Source: OCS116 cluster bacterium AG-390-I16 (GTDB lineage Bacteria; Pseudomonadota; Alphaproteobacteria; MED-G09). Taken from it: a stretch of DNA of 64,000 bases. The position numbers were made by a program, and so were the translations under genes. Positions 1 through 7,791 of the stretch are shown here, one piece after another; the first letter of the stretch is position 1, and each line of letters opens with the position of its first letter. Below the pieces are notes generated by a model. The model had not been told where the DNA came from and searched no databases. It worked only from the letters and a program-made list of their open reading frames with translations. The stretch is from positions 1 to 64,000 of the forward strand of contig QCGZ01000004.1 of assembly GCA_003279705.1 (NCBI GenBank). The letters are read 5' to 3'.

Positions 1-890
1 TCATTACATGAAGTAATTAATGAAAATCTTTTCTTTAAAATGTTAGTTAAATTTCGTTCATCATTATTTGGTATTAATTGATTATCAATCTTCACAACTG
101 GACAAATTATATGAGAGGAGGATGTAATGAAAACTTCTTTAGCATCCTTTAATTTATCTAATGTAATTTGACCTTCAAAAATTTTTATATTCTCATCACG
201 GGCGATTTCCAAGACACTTTTTCGAGTAATTCCATATAAAACCTGATTTTCATGAGCAGTTAATAAATTATCTTCGCCATCAACAATAAAAATATTTGAA
301 GTTGTTGACTCTGTTATATTTCCATTCTCATCTGTAAAAAATATTTCATCATAACCGTTTCTTCGAGCTTGCCATTTCGCCATCATCGATGATGTATAAT
401 TTCCAGCAATTTTTATTTGTGGTGGAATAATATCATTTCTTCTTTGATGTTTTTCTTTTTCTATCCAAACACTTAACTCTTTAAATTTATGAAAAGTTTG
501 AGTATTTTTTGAAATAATATCCTTTTGAGGATCATATACAGCAATTGCAACAGTGGAGAAAGGATCCTGAGGTACTACGTCTACTTCAACTGACGCAATA
601 TAAACACTTATTTTAATATATTTACTTCCTGGATTTTTTTTTACAGTATCCTTTATTGCTAATTTAATTTCATTTTCATTATAACTTATTGGAATTCCAG
701 CAGTTTCACATGAACTAAACAATCTCTTAACATGATCATGAAGACGAAAAATTGAAACCACTCCATCATTTTCAAAAATTGGAATAAACCCAAAAATAAG
801 AGAACCACGTTGATGAGAATGTGACAAAATATGGACATTAGCTTTTTCCCAATTCACATATTCACCATTTATCCAAATTTTTCTTTGCAA
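1..890 (-). CDS. PLP class IV aminotransferase (BCAT / D-amino-acid aminotransferase type), 3' end cut by window
   Basis: The minus strand is open from a TTG at 890 to the window edge, about 296 residues, with no stop reached. An AAAGG lies about 8 nt before the TTG and an in-frame stop lies just upstream, so TTG is the only plausible start. The N-terminus KIWINGEYV and the later IKIAGNYTSSMMAKWQ block match fold-type IV PLP enzymes; the lysine of IKIAGNY (about residue 160) is the expected Schiff-base lysine. It is followed by the family's GYDEIFFTDENGNITE and SNIFIV strands. Members are branched-chain aminotransferases, D-alanine aminotransferases or aminodeoxychorismate lyases, and substrate cannot be told from this sequence. 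It is divergent from the 5-alpha-reductase-like gene, with 50 bp between them. Confidence 0.85.
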   Translation of the reverse strand, partial: MQRKIWINGEYVNWEKANVHILSHSHQRGSLIFGFIPIFENDGVVSIFRLHDHVKRLFSSCETAGIPISYNENEIKLAIKDTVKKNPGSKYIKISVYIASVEVDVVPQDPFSTVAIAVYDPQKDIISKNTQTFHKFKELSVWIEKEKHQRRNDIIPPQIKIAGNYTSSMMAKWQARRNGYDEIFFTDENGNITESTTSNIFIVDGEDNLLTAHENQVLYGITRKSVLEIARDENIKIFEGQITLDKLKDAKEVFITSSSHIICPVVKIDNQLIPNNDERNLTNILKKRFSLITSCN

Positions 891-940
891 ATGAATTACC
901 TTTAGTAAAGAATCAAATTTTAATTTAACCTAAAATTATA

Positions 941-1681
941 ATGTTTCAAATTCTTATAAATTCTTGGATTGGTATTGGTGTAGTAACGTTTCTTACTCTA
1001 CTTTTTATAAGCGCACCTTACGGGCGTCATATAAGGTCTGGCTGGGGACCTCTTCTGTCAAAAAGAATTGGGTGGATTTTTATGGAGACCCCTGCTCTTT
1101 ACATTATGTGGCTATTTTATTTTTTATATGCTGATTTTACCAATATTGTCTTGATAGTATTCTTATTCCTTTGGTCTATTCATTACACTAATCGAAGTAT
1201 TATTTGGCCTTTCTTAATTGATAAGAATGGCTCTATGCCTTTAATTGTAGCTCTTCTCGCTTTTATTTTTAATATTTTTAATGCTTCTTTTCATGGTTAT
1301 TGGTTCTTCTTTATGGATAATCAATATGAGGTTTCATGGCTTTTAAGCTCAAATTTCTTATTAGGTTTAAGTATTTTTATTTTAGGAATGGCAATAAATA
1401 TTCATTCAGATAAAATATTATTAAGGATATCAAAAGAGAAAAAAGGATATAAAATTCCCTATGGCGGTTTTTATAAGTGGATAACAAGTCCAAACTATTT
1501 AGGAGAAATTATTGAATGGATAGGATGGGCCATAATGACTTGGAGTTTATCAGGGTTTGTTTTTGCCCTTTGGACAACATTTAATCTTCTCCCAAGAGCT
1601 TTAAAACATCACTCATGGTATAAAGATAAATTTGATAATTATCCAAAAGATCGAAAAGCCATAATTCCGAAAATTTTATAA
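941..1681 (+). CDS. Steroid 5-alpha-reductase (SRD5A) family membrane enzyme
   Basis: This 246-residue polytopic inner-membrane protein ends in the SRD5A C-terminal domain: GMAINIHSD, GYKIPYGG, SPNYLGEIIEWIG, LKHHSWY and YPKDRKAIIP. The match to animal SRD5A1/2 is much closer than to the looser DUF1295 relatives. Glu49 (FMETPALY) and Tyr82 (IHYTNR) sit where the catalytic Glu57 and Tyr91 of human SRD5A2 lie. The family reduces the delta-4 double bond of 3-oxo-steroids, or enone/polyprenal analogues, with NADPH. Bacterial members are known; the natural substrate here is unknown. No clear Shine-Dalgarno precedes the ATG. It converges on the NmrA-like gene with no intergenic base. Confidence 0.85.
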   Translation: MFQILINSWIGIGVVTFLTLLFISAPYGRHIRSGWGPLLSKRIGWIFMETPALYIMWLFYFLYADFTNIVLIVFLFLWSIHYTNRSIIWPFLIDKNGSMPLIVALLAFIFNIFNASFHGYWFFFMDNQYEVSWLLSSNFLLGLSIFILGMAINIHSDKILLRISKEKKGYKIPYGGFYKWITSPNYLGEIIEWIGWAIMTWSLSGFVFALWTTFNLLPRALKHHSWYKDKFDNYPKDRKAIIPKIL

Positions 1682-2614
1682 TTACCCGCCTGATGGTGTA
1701 GTTATATCATCATCAATAGGAACCCAATCTTGTTGTTTTACCCACTCACTAAAAGTGGTTAATTTAATTGGAATTTCTTCTAAAACATCCTCCATATCAA
1801 CCTTAAATGGATTTAGATTATCGGTGTTTTCGTTATTATACTCATAAAAACCCTGCATTGCAGCTATATAATCTTCCCTACCAATATCACTTACACCCTC
1901 AAAAATATCTGCCATGCGAATTGCAAACTCTTTTGGCGTTAATGTTTTAGGCTTTATTGATCTTCCAAGGTGTCCTGATAATGTATCAGCAATTCTTTGA
2001 GGAGTTAAAACTTCTGGCCCACCTATTACCATTGCCCTACCTATAAGGTCATCTCTTTCAAGTGAGGCAATCATAAATTTAGCAACGTCGTCTAAACAAA
2101 TCCAATTAGCTTGAAGCCCCTCTTTATGAGGATAAGCAAATTCATCATTTTCAATAATATCGTTTCTAGCCCACTTAGTTAAAGTATTGTCCATGAATAA
2201 TACTGGTCTGAAAATAGTTGTTCTTGCACCGCCTTGCTTTAAAGCTCTTTCAGTAGCTAAAACTCTATCATAATTATACTGACCAATTTCATCATCAGGT
2301 GCGTATGCAGCCGTTTGATATATAAGTCTTATATCTGCCCTTGCAGCAGCAGCTCCAACAGCAGCACAAAAATCAATCATTTTCGTAACTTGTTCAAATG
2401 AAGGTTTATTATAAAAAGCGGCATCAGATCCTTTTATCGCATTATCGAGGCTTTCAGGATCATTATAATCTGCTGAAACTTCAGTCACATTTTCATTTTT
2501 AAAAACACCTTTTTTTCTGGTGATAGCTCTTACTTGATAGCCGGCTAGCAATAATTGACGAACTTGTGCCTGCCCCATTCTCCCTGAAGCACCAAAAACA
2601 GTTACTAATGTCAT
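1682..2614 (-). CDS. NmrA-like NAD(P)-binding protein (atypical SDR)
   Basis: A 310-residue protein with an N-terminal Rossmann motif, GASGRMG at residues 8-14. An NmrA/atypical-SDR architecture follows, with no intact YxxxK active site; the corresponding region reads YNYDRVLATE. Such proteins are redox sensors, epimerase-like or quinone/isoflavone-reductase-like enzymes. Function is not assignable further. AAGGGG lies upstream of the ATG. It is the last gene of the apparent minus-strand operon that starts with the PQQ dehydrogenases, 40 bp after the SDR gene. Confidence 0.8.
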   Translation of the reverse strand: MTLVTVFGASGRMGQAQVRQLLLAGYQVRAITRKKGVFKNENVTEVSADYNDPESLDNAIKGSDAAFYNKPSFEQVTKMIDFCAAVGAAAARADIRLIYQTAAYAPDDEIGQYNYDRVLATERALKQGGARTTIFRPVLFMDNTLTKWARNDIIENDEFAYPHKEGLQANWICLDDVAKFMIASLERDDLIGRAMVIGGPEVLTPQRIADTLSGHLGRSIKPKTLTPKEFAIRMADIFEGVSDIGREDYIAAMQGFYEYNNENTDNLNPFKVDMEDVLEEIPIKLTTFSEWVKQQDWVPIDDDITTPSGG

Positions 2615-2654
2615 AGAAATCCCCTTAGTCAGTTTAACTTATTTATTAAATAAC

Positions 2655-3419
2655 CTATCGGCCTGATAGTAATTTAACAAGCCATTTTGGGGTTATTTTC
2701 ATTAAAAAAACCAAAATTTTATAATGCCAACCATTTATAATTATTTCTTTACCAGACATTGAGGCTTCATATGCTTGCTCAACCACGGTTCTTGATTCCA
2801 TCCACATAAATGAAGGAATAGAACTTTTAAAATCCTTCATCTCTTTATGAAATTCAGTGTGCGTAAAACCAGGACATACAGAGCAAGAAAAAATATTCTT
2901 ATTTTTATAATCATTATGTATCATTTCTGAAAATTTTAAGAGCATTAATTTTGTAGCAATATACATTCCACCAGAATTTGTATAAGGAGCAAAAGCGGCA
3001 ACAGATGATATATTTATAATTCTTCCAAATTTTCTTTTTATCATTCCTGGTAAAAATAATCTTGTCAGTGCGATTGCTGAAGTAGACAAAACATTTATAA
3101 AATCTATATGATCCTTTAAAGATACTTCTTCAAAACTATCAGTTAATCCGTAACCAGCATTATTTATTAAAACATTAATTTGAATTTTGTTTTCTTCACA
3201 AAAATTATAAATTTCTTCAGTTGATTTTAAATCACTTAGATCACAAGAAATGATAAAAGCTTTTATTCCAAATTTATTGGTTAGGTTACTTTTAATTGCT
3301 TCTAAATTTTTTTCTCTTCTAGCAGTAAGGACTAAATCATAACCTTTCTCAGCAAATAAAGTTGCAAAATCTTTTCCTAGCCCAGAGGAGGCACCTGTTA
3401 TAAGTACAGTTTTATTCAT
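2655..3419 (-). CDS. Short-chain dehydrogenase/reductase (classical SDR)
   Basis: A 254-residue classical SDR. It shows TGASSGLG (8-15) for the cofactor, NNAG (86-89), the catalytic Ser in NISSV (138/139) and Tyr153/Lys157 in YIATK. The arginine pair after the second strand (TARREKN) suggests NADP(H). The C-terminal HYKILVFLMKITPKWLVKLL tail is hydrophobic and may touch the membrane, as in the DltE/YqjQ-like and 3-ketoacyl/steroid-type SDRs. AAGGA precedes the ATG. It lies 12 bp downstream of the P450, so it may oxidise or reduce the P450 product (inference). Confidence 0.88.
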   Translation of the reverse strand: MNKTVLITGASSGLGKDFATLFAEKGYDLVLTARREKNLEAIKSNLTNKFGIKAFIISCDLSDLKSTEEIYNFCEENKIQINVLINNAGYGLTDSFEEVSLKDHIDFINVLSTSAIALTRLFLPGMIKRKFGRIINISSVAAFAPYTNSGGMYIATKLMLLKFSEMIHNDYKNKNIFSCSVCPGFTHTEFHKEMKDFKSSIPSFMWMESRTVVEQAYEASMSGKEIIINGWHYKILVFLMKITPKWLVKLLSGR

Positions 3420-3431
3420 AAAAATCCTTAA

Positions 3432-4715
3432 TTAACGTTTTTCAAAAGTTAAATGAAGCTCTTTTAAACCTCTTAAGGCAAAGTGAGGATGGTGAAGAAA
3501 ATCATTCTTGTTCTCTGCTAGATTAATATTTTTTAAACGCTTTAATAATATATCAAAGGCCATTCTCATTTCCTGTCTAGCCAGCGGTGCGCCAATACAA
3601 TGATGATGGGAGATGCCGTAAGCAAGATGTTTTCCTGGATTTTTTCTTTCTAAGTCCATATGCATAGGACAACTAAACATTTCCTCATCTCGATTTGCAG
3701 AACCAAACCTCATATCAATTATTGAACCCTCAGGAATTGTTACATCGCCTATTGTTACATCTTTTCGAACTCTTCTAAAAAGACTTTGAACTGGTGTTTC
3801 AAGTCTAATAATTTCCTCCACAAAATTTTTAAGTTTTGATTTTCCGGTAATTAAATCATTAAGTTTTTCTTTCTGTTGCATCAAAATTAACATTCCACCA
3901 GCTATTGAGTTAGTAGTAGTTTCATTACCTCCAATATTTAATGCACTTACCATCGATAAAAGCTCTTCAGTAATTAATTGACTTCCATCTTCAAATTTAA
4001 AATTGACTAAGTCTGAGATAATATCTTCTTTTGGGTTTTTTCTTTTTTCTTCAAATGTCTTATTCATATAGTGCTGAAATTTAACTAATCTTTCTGCGCA
4101 TGCGATTTCTTCATCCTCTGTTAATCTTTGACTTAAACCCTCTGATGTATCAAAAGACCAAGCCTTTAACTTTGATAAATCCTTCTTTGGAAAACCTAAT
4201 CTATCTTGAATAATATTCATTGGTAGAGGGACACAAAATTGTGAAATAAACTCAACTTCACCATCATCAATAAAATCATCAATTAGTTCATTAATTAAAT
4301 CTTTAATATAAGGTTCCATTTTTCTTATCTTACTGGCTGTAAAGCTAGGGTTTGATGCTTTTCGAAATTTTGTATGATGCGGTGGTTCAGAGTCAAACGT
4401 TGCTATTTGGCTCCAACCCTTTTCTATGAAAACTTTTTTAACCTTTTCTCCATTCTTCCAATAACCATTCTTTTTATTTTCCTCTTTAATATCTTTATCC
4501 CAATACCCCGACAAATCTCTAGAAAAGAACTCATAGTCTGTTAAGACCCTTTTTAAATCGTTATATTTAGAAACAACAAAAAAACCAGTATCAGGACTTA
4601 AATAAATAGGAGCCTCTTCCCTTAAAAATTCATAAGCCTCATAAGGATTCTCTTGCAGATTAGGATCTAAGAAATTGATATCAGATAATTTAATTCTATT
4701 TTCTTTCATATTCAT
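3432..4715 (-). CDS. Cytochrome P450 (bacterial soluble type)
   Basis: This 427-residue P450 has an I-helix oxygen-binding motif NIGGNETTTNS, the K-helix ExxR (EEIIRLETP), and the heme loop LAYGISHHHCIGAPLAR with Cys373 as thiolate ligand. The loop has Ser at the position four before Cys, where most P450s carry Gly. Such enzymes hydroxylate hydrophobic substrates using a ferredoxin and its reductase, neither of which is encoded here. The ATG overlaps the stop of the upstream PQQ dehydrogenase as ATGA, so the two are likely translationally coupled. Substrate class (fatty acid, terpene, steroid) is not resolved. Confidence 0.93.
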   Translation of the reverse strand: MNMKENRIKLSDINFLDPNLQENPYEAYEFLREEAPIYLSPDTGFFVVSKYNDLKRVLTDYEFFSRDLSGYWDKDIKEENKKNGYWKNGEKVKKVFIEKGWSQIATFDSEPPHHTKFRKASNPSFTASKIRKMEPYIKDLINELIDDFIDDGEVEFISQFCVPLPMNIIQDRLGFPKKDLSKLKAWSFDTSEGLSQRLTEDEEIACAERLVKFQHYMNKTFEEKRKNPKEDIISDLVNFKFEDGSQLITEELLSMVSALNIGGNETTTNSIAGGMLILMQQKEKLNDLITGKSKLKNFVEEIIRLETPVQSLFRRVRKDVTIGDVTIPEGSIIDMRFGSANRDEEMFSCPMHMDLERKNPGKHLAYGISHHHCIGAPLARQEMRMAFDILLKRLKNINLAENKNDFLHHPHFALRGLKELHLTFEKR

Positions 4716-7700
4716 CTATCTTCTAGAGTGAATGCAATTAAGTGATCTGAGGCTGGAGAACCAACTGCCCAATGTCCTCCTGCAGCAATTACTACAAATT
4801 GTTTCCCATTCTTATTTGTATAAGTCATTGGTGTTGCATGACCAGCTGTTGGTAATCTAAATTTTGCTAGCTCTTCACCTGTTTCAGTCTTAAATGCTCT
4901 TAAATAATAATCACTGGTTGCTGCTATAAATGTCAAACCTGAAGCAGTAACTGTAGGACCACCTATATTTGGAGCTCCTTTGATCCACCAAAAAGGAAAG
5001 GGTGCTAAATCTTTAGATGTTCCTAACGGAATTTGCCATAAATGATCACCAGTATTTAAGTCGATTGCAGTAAGATTTCCCCAAGGGGGTTTAGTGCATG
5101 GAACCCCTAACGGAGACATAAATCCATAAGCTCTTATAGTACAGTATGGAGTCCCCTCATTTTGTTGTAATGCTGAAAATCTTGATTGAACACTATCTCT
5201 TGCTAATTCTTTAAGAGCTTTATCACAATCTTTCCTTGGAACCATTACTATTGTACTTGATAAATTCATTGTATTGGCAATAAGAATATTCCTGGATGCA
5301 TCAACTGCAGGACCTCCCCAATTTGCACCTCCTATTGCACTCGGATAGTGAACGCTTCCCTCTAAAGACGGAGGAGTATAAAGACCTTCATTTCTTAAAT
5401 CTTCTGCAGCTTTTTTACAATAACCCTTGTCCCAGGGAGTAAAACCAAAAACTTCTTCAGGATCTAAATAAGTTGGCGTCAAAGGAGCTGGTTTTGATGG
5501 GAAAGGCTGAGTTTTAGTAACATAATCACCCTCAACAGCACCTTGAGGAACCTCTCGCTCCTCTATAGGAAAAATAGGCTCACCTGTCTCTCTGTTTAAT
5601 AGAAAAATAAAACCCATTTTGGTTGTCTGTGCTAATGCTTTTATAACCTTTCCATCTTTTTCATAATCATAAAATGTTGGTTGAGAGGGAACATCATAAT
5701 CCCAAATATCATGATAAACTGTTTGAAAATGCCAAACAACTTCTCCTGTTGATGCATCTAAGGCTACTACAGAGCTAGAATAATAATCTGAACCGTTTCT
5801 ATGGCCACCATAATTATCTGCAGCGGTATTTCCTGTAGGAAGGTAAACTAAATTTAATTCAGGGTCAGTCGATATAATCGACCACACATTCGTTGTACCT
5901 CTTTGATATAATTGTTGTCCATCTTCATCAATTATAGGCTCTTGTCCTGGAGGTATTGGATCCCAATACCATATTAAATCACCTGTTTCAGTCTTAAATG
6001 CTCTTAAATAATAATCACTGGTTGCTGCTATAAATGTCAAACCTGAAGCAGTAACTGTAGGACCACCTATATTTGGAGCTCCTTTGATCCACCAAAAAGG
6101 AAAGGGTGCTAAATCTTTAGATGTTCCTAACGGAATTTGCCATAAATGATCACCAGTATTTAAGTCGATTGCAGTAAGATTTCCCCAAGGGGGTTTAGTG
6201 CATGGAACCCCTAACGGAGACATAAATCCATAAGCTCTTATAGTACAGTATGGAGTCCCCTCATTTTGTTGTAATGCTGAAAATCTTGATTGAACACTAT
6301 CTCTTGCTAATTCTTTAAGAGCTTTATCACAATCTTTCCTTGGAACCATTACTATTGTACTTGATAAATTCATTGTATTGGCAATAAGAATATTCCTGGA
6401 TGCATCAACTGCAGGACCTCCCCAATTTGCACCTCCTATTGCACTCGGATAGTGAACGCTTCCCTCTAAAGACGGAGGAGTATAAAGACCTTCATTTCTT
6501 AAATCTTCTGCAGCTTTTTTACAATAACCCTTGTCCCAGGGAGTAAAACCAAAAACTTCTTCAGGATCTAAATAAGTTGGCGTCAAAGGAGCTGGTTTTG
6601 ATGGGAAAGGCTGAGTTTTAGTAACATAATCACCCTCAACAGCACCTTGAGGAACCTCTCGCTCCTCTATAGGAAAAATAGGCTCACCTGTCTCTCTGTT
6701 TAATAGAAAAATAAAACCCATTTTGGTTGTCTGTGCTAATGCTTTTATAACCTTTCCATCTTTTTCATAATCATAAAATGTTGGTTGAGAGGGAACATCA
6801 TAATCCCAAATATCATGATAAACTGTTTGAAAATGCCAAACAACTTCTCCTGTTGATGCATCTAAGGCTACTACAGAGCTAGAATAATAATCTGAACCGT
6901 TTCTATGGCCACCATAATTATCTGCAGCGGTATTTCCTGTAGGAAGGTAAACTAAATTTAATTCAGGGTCAGTCGATATAATCGACCACACATTCGTTGT
7001 ACCTCTTTGATATAATTGTTGTCCATCTTCATCAATTATAGGCTCTTGTCCTGGAGGTATTGGATCCCAATACCATATTAAATCACCTGTTCTAATATTA
7101 TAAGCGCGAACAACTCCGCCAGGAACAGAGGTACTTACATTATCAGCAATACCCCCACCAACAACAACTACATCACCAATAATTGCTGGAGGAGAAACAC
7201 TATAATAATAAGCAGGATTATGTTGACCCAGACCATCTCTTAAATTCACTCTTCCATAATCTCCAAAATCAGCACAAAGTTTTCCAGTCTTTCCGTCTAT
7301 AGCAAAAAGTTCAGCGTCAATTGTTCCAGTAATAATCCGATGATAGCATTCTTCATTTTCAGATTTATTTATATCTATCCAGCTACCAACTCCTCTACAA
7401 TGAAGAAGTGCTTTTTGTTCAATTTCTACTTTGGGATCAAATACCCATTTCTCTTCTCCAGTTTCAGGGTCTAATGCAAAAACTCTGTTGTAAGGTGTGC
7501 AATAAAATAAAGTATCATTGACTAAAATTGGTGTTGCTTGGAATGATGTTTGCTGACTGCTGTTTGGTGTAACATCTTCAGTCCAATTCAAACCAGCATG
7601 AAAATCACCTGACCTATGTGTCCAAATTTTTTTTAAATTTTTTACATTTTCAGGTGTAATTTCATCAGCCTCAGAATAATGACCGCCACCAGAGTCTTTC

Positions 7701-7783
7701 CCATATGAAGACCAATCATCATTTTTTGCATTAAGTGATTGGTATGAGATAATAAAAATTAATATAAAAAGTATTCTAAGCAT
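4712..7783 (-). CDS. PQQ-dependent dehydrogenase (Gcd/quinate type) with internal 368-residue tandem duplication
   Basis: A secreted beta-propeller quinoprotein resembling the catalytic domain of membrane glucose dehydrogenase, without its N-terminal membrane domain. The ATG at 7783 is chosen over longer in-frame starts because TTAGGA precedes it and a signal peptide follows (LRILFILIFIISYQSLNA). The sequence shows CYHRIITGTIDAELFAIDGK, HDIWDYDVPSQP (catalytic Asp region) and TTKMGFIFLLNR (PQQ-contacting Lys). Residues about 231-598 are repeated exactly at 599-966, giving 1,023 residues instead of about 655. Each copy carries the Asp and Lys motifs. It lies 8 bp after a close paralog. The reaction is presumably alcohol, sugar or polyol oxidation in the periplasm. 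The duplication may be real or an assembly artefact. Confidence 0.9.
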   Translation of the reverse strand: MLRILFILIFIISYQSLNAKNDDWSSYGKDSGGGHYSEADEITPENVKNLKKIWTHRSGDFHAGLNWTEDVTPNSSQQTSFQATPILVNDTLFYCTPYNRVFALDPETGEEKWVFDPKVEIEQKALLHCRGVGSWIDINKSENEECYHRIITGTIDAELFAIDGKTGKLCADFGDYGRVNLRDGLGQHNPAYYYSVSPPAIIGDVVVVGGGIADNVSTSVPGGVVRAYNIRTGDLIWYWDPIPPGQEPIIDEDGQQLYQRGTTNVWSIISTDPELNLVYLPTGNTAADNYGGHRNGSDYYSSSVVALDASTGEVVWHFQTVYHDIWDYDVPSQPTFYDYEKDGKVIKALAQTTKMGFIFLLNRETGEPIFPIEEREVPQGAVEGDYVTKTQPFPSKPAPLTPTYLDPEEVFGFTPWDKGYCKKAAEDLRNEGLYTPPSLEGSVHYPSAIGGANWGGPAVDASRNILIANTMNLSSTIVMVPRKDCDKALKELARDSVQSRFSALQQNEGTPYCTIRAYGFMSPLGVPCTKPPWGNLTAIDLNTGDHLWQIPLGTSKDLAPFPFWWIKGAPNIGGPTVTASGLTFIAATSDYYLRAFKTETGDLIWYWDPIPPGQEPIIDEDGQQLYQRGTTNVWSIISTDPELNLVYLPTGNTAADNYGGHRNGSDYYSSSVVALDASTGEVVWHFQTVYHDIWDYDVPSQPTFYDYEKDGKVIKALAQTTKMGFIFLLNRETGEPIFPIEEREVPQGAVEGDYVTKTQPFPSKPAPLTPTYLDPEEVFGFTPWDKGYCKKAAEDLRNEGLYTPPSLEGSVHYPSAIGGANWGGPAVDASRNILIANTMNLSSTIVMVPRKDCDKALKELARDSVQSRFSALQQNEGTPYCTIRAYGFMSPLGVPCTKPPWGNLTAIDLNTGDHLWQIPLGTSKDLAPFPFWWIKGAPNIGGPTVTASGLTFIAATSDYYLRAFKTETGEELAKFRLPTAGHATPMTYTNKNGKQFVVIAAGGHWAVGSPASDHLIAFTLEDR
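4875..7091. repeat. Perfect tandem duplication, 1,104-bp unit x2, bounded by 9-bp direct repeats
   Basis: Positions 4875-5978 and 5979-7082 carry the same sequence as far as I compared them by eye, with no difference noticed. The 9-mer TCACCTGTT stands at 4875, 5979 and 7083, marking both outer ends and the join. On the coding strand it is AACAGGTGA, part of the recurring Thr-Gly-Asp/Glu turn of the propeller blades. Bases outside diverge immediately (4874 versus 5978; 5988 versus 7092). 1,104 is divisible by three, so the reading frame survives. Confidence 0.93.
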
Positions 7784-7791
7784 AAAATATC

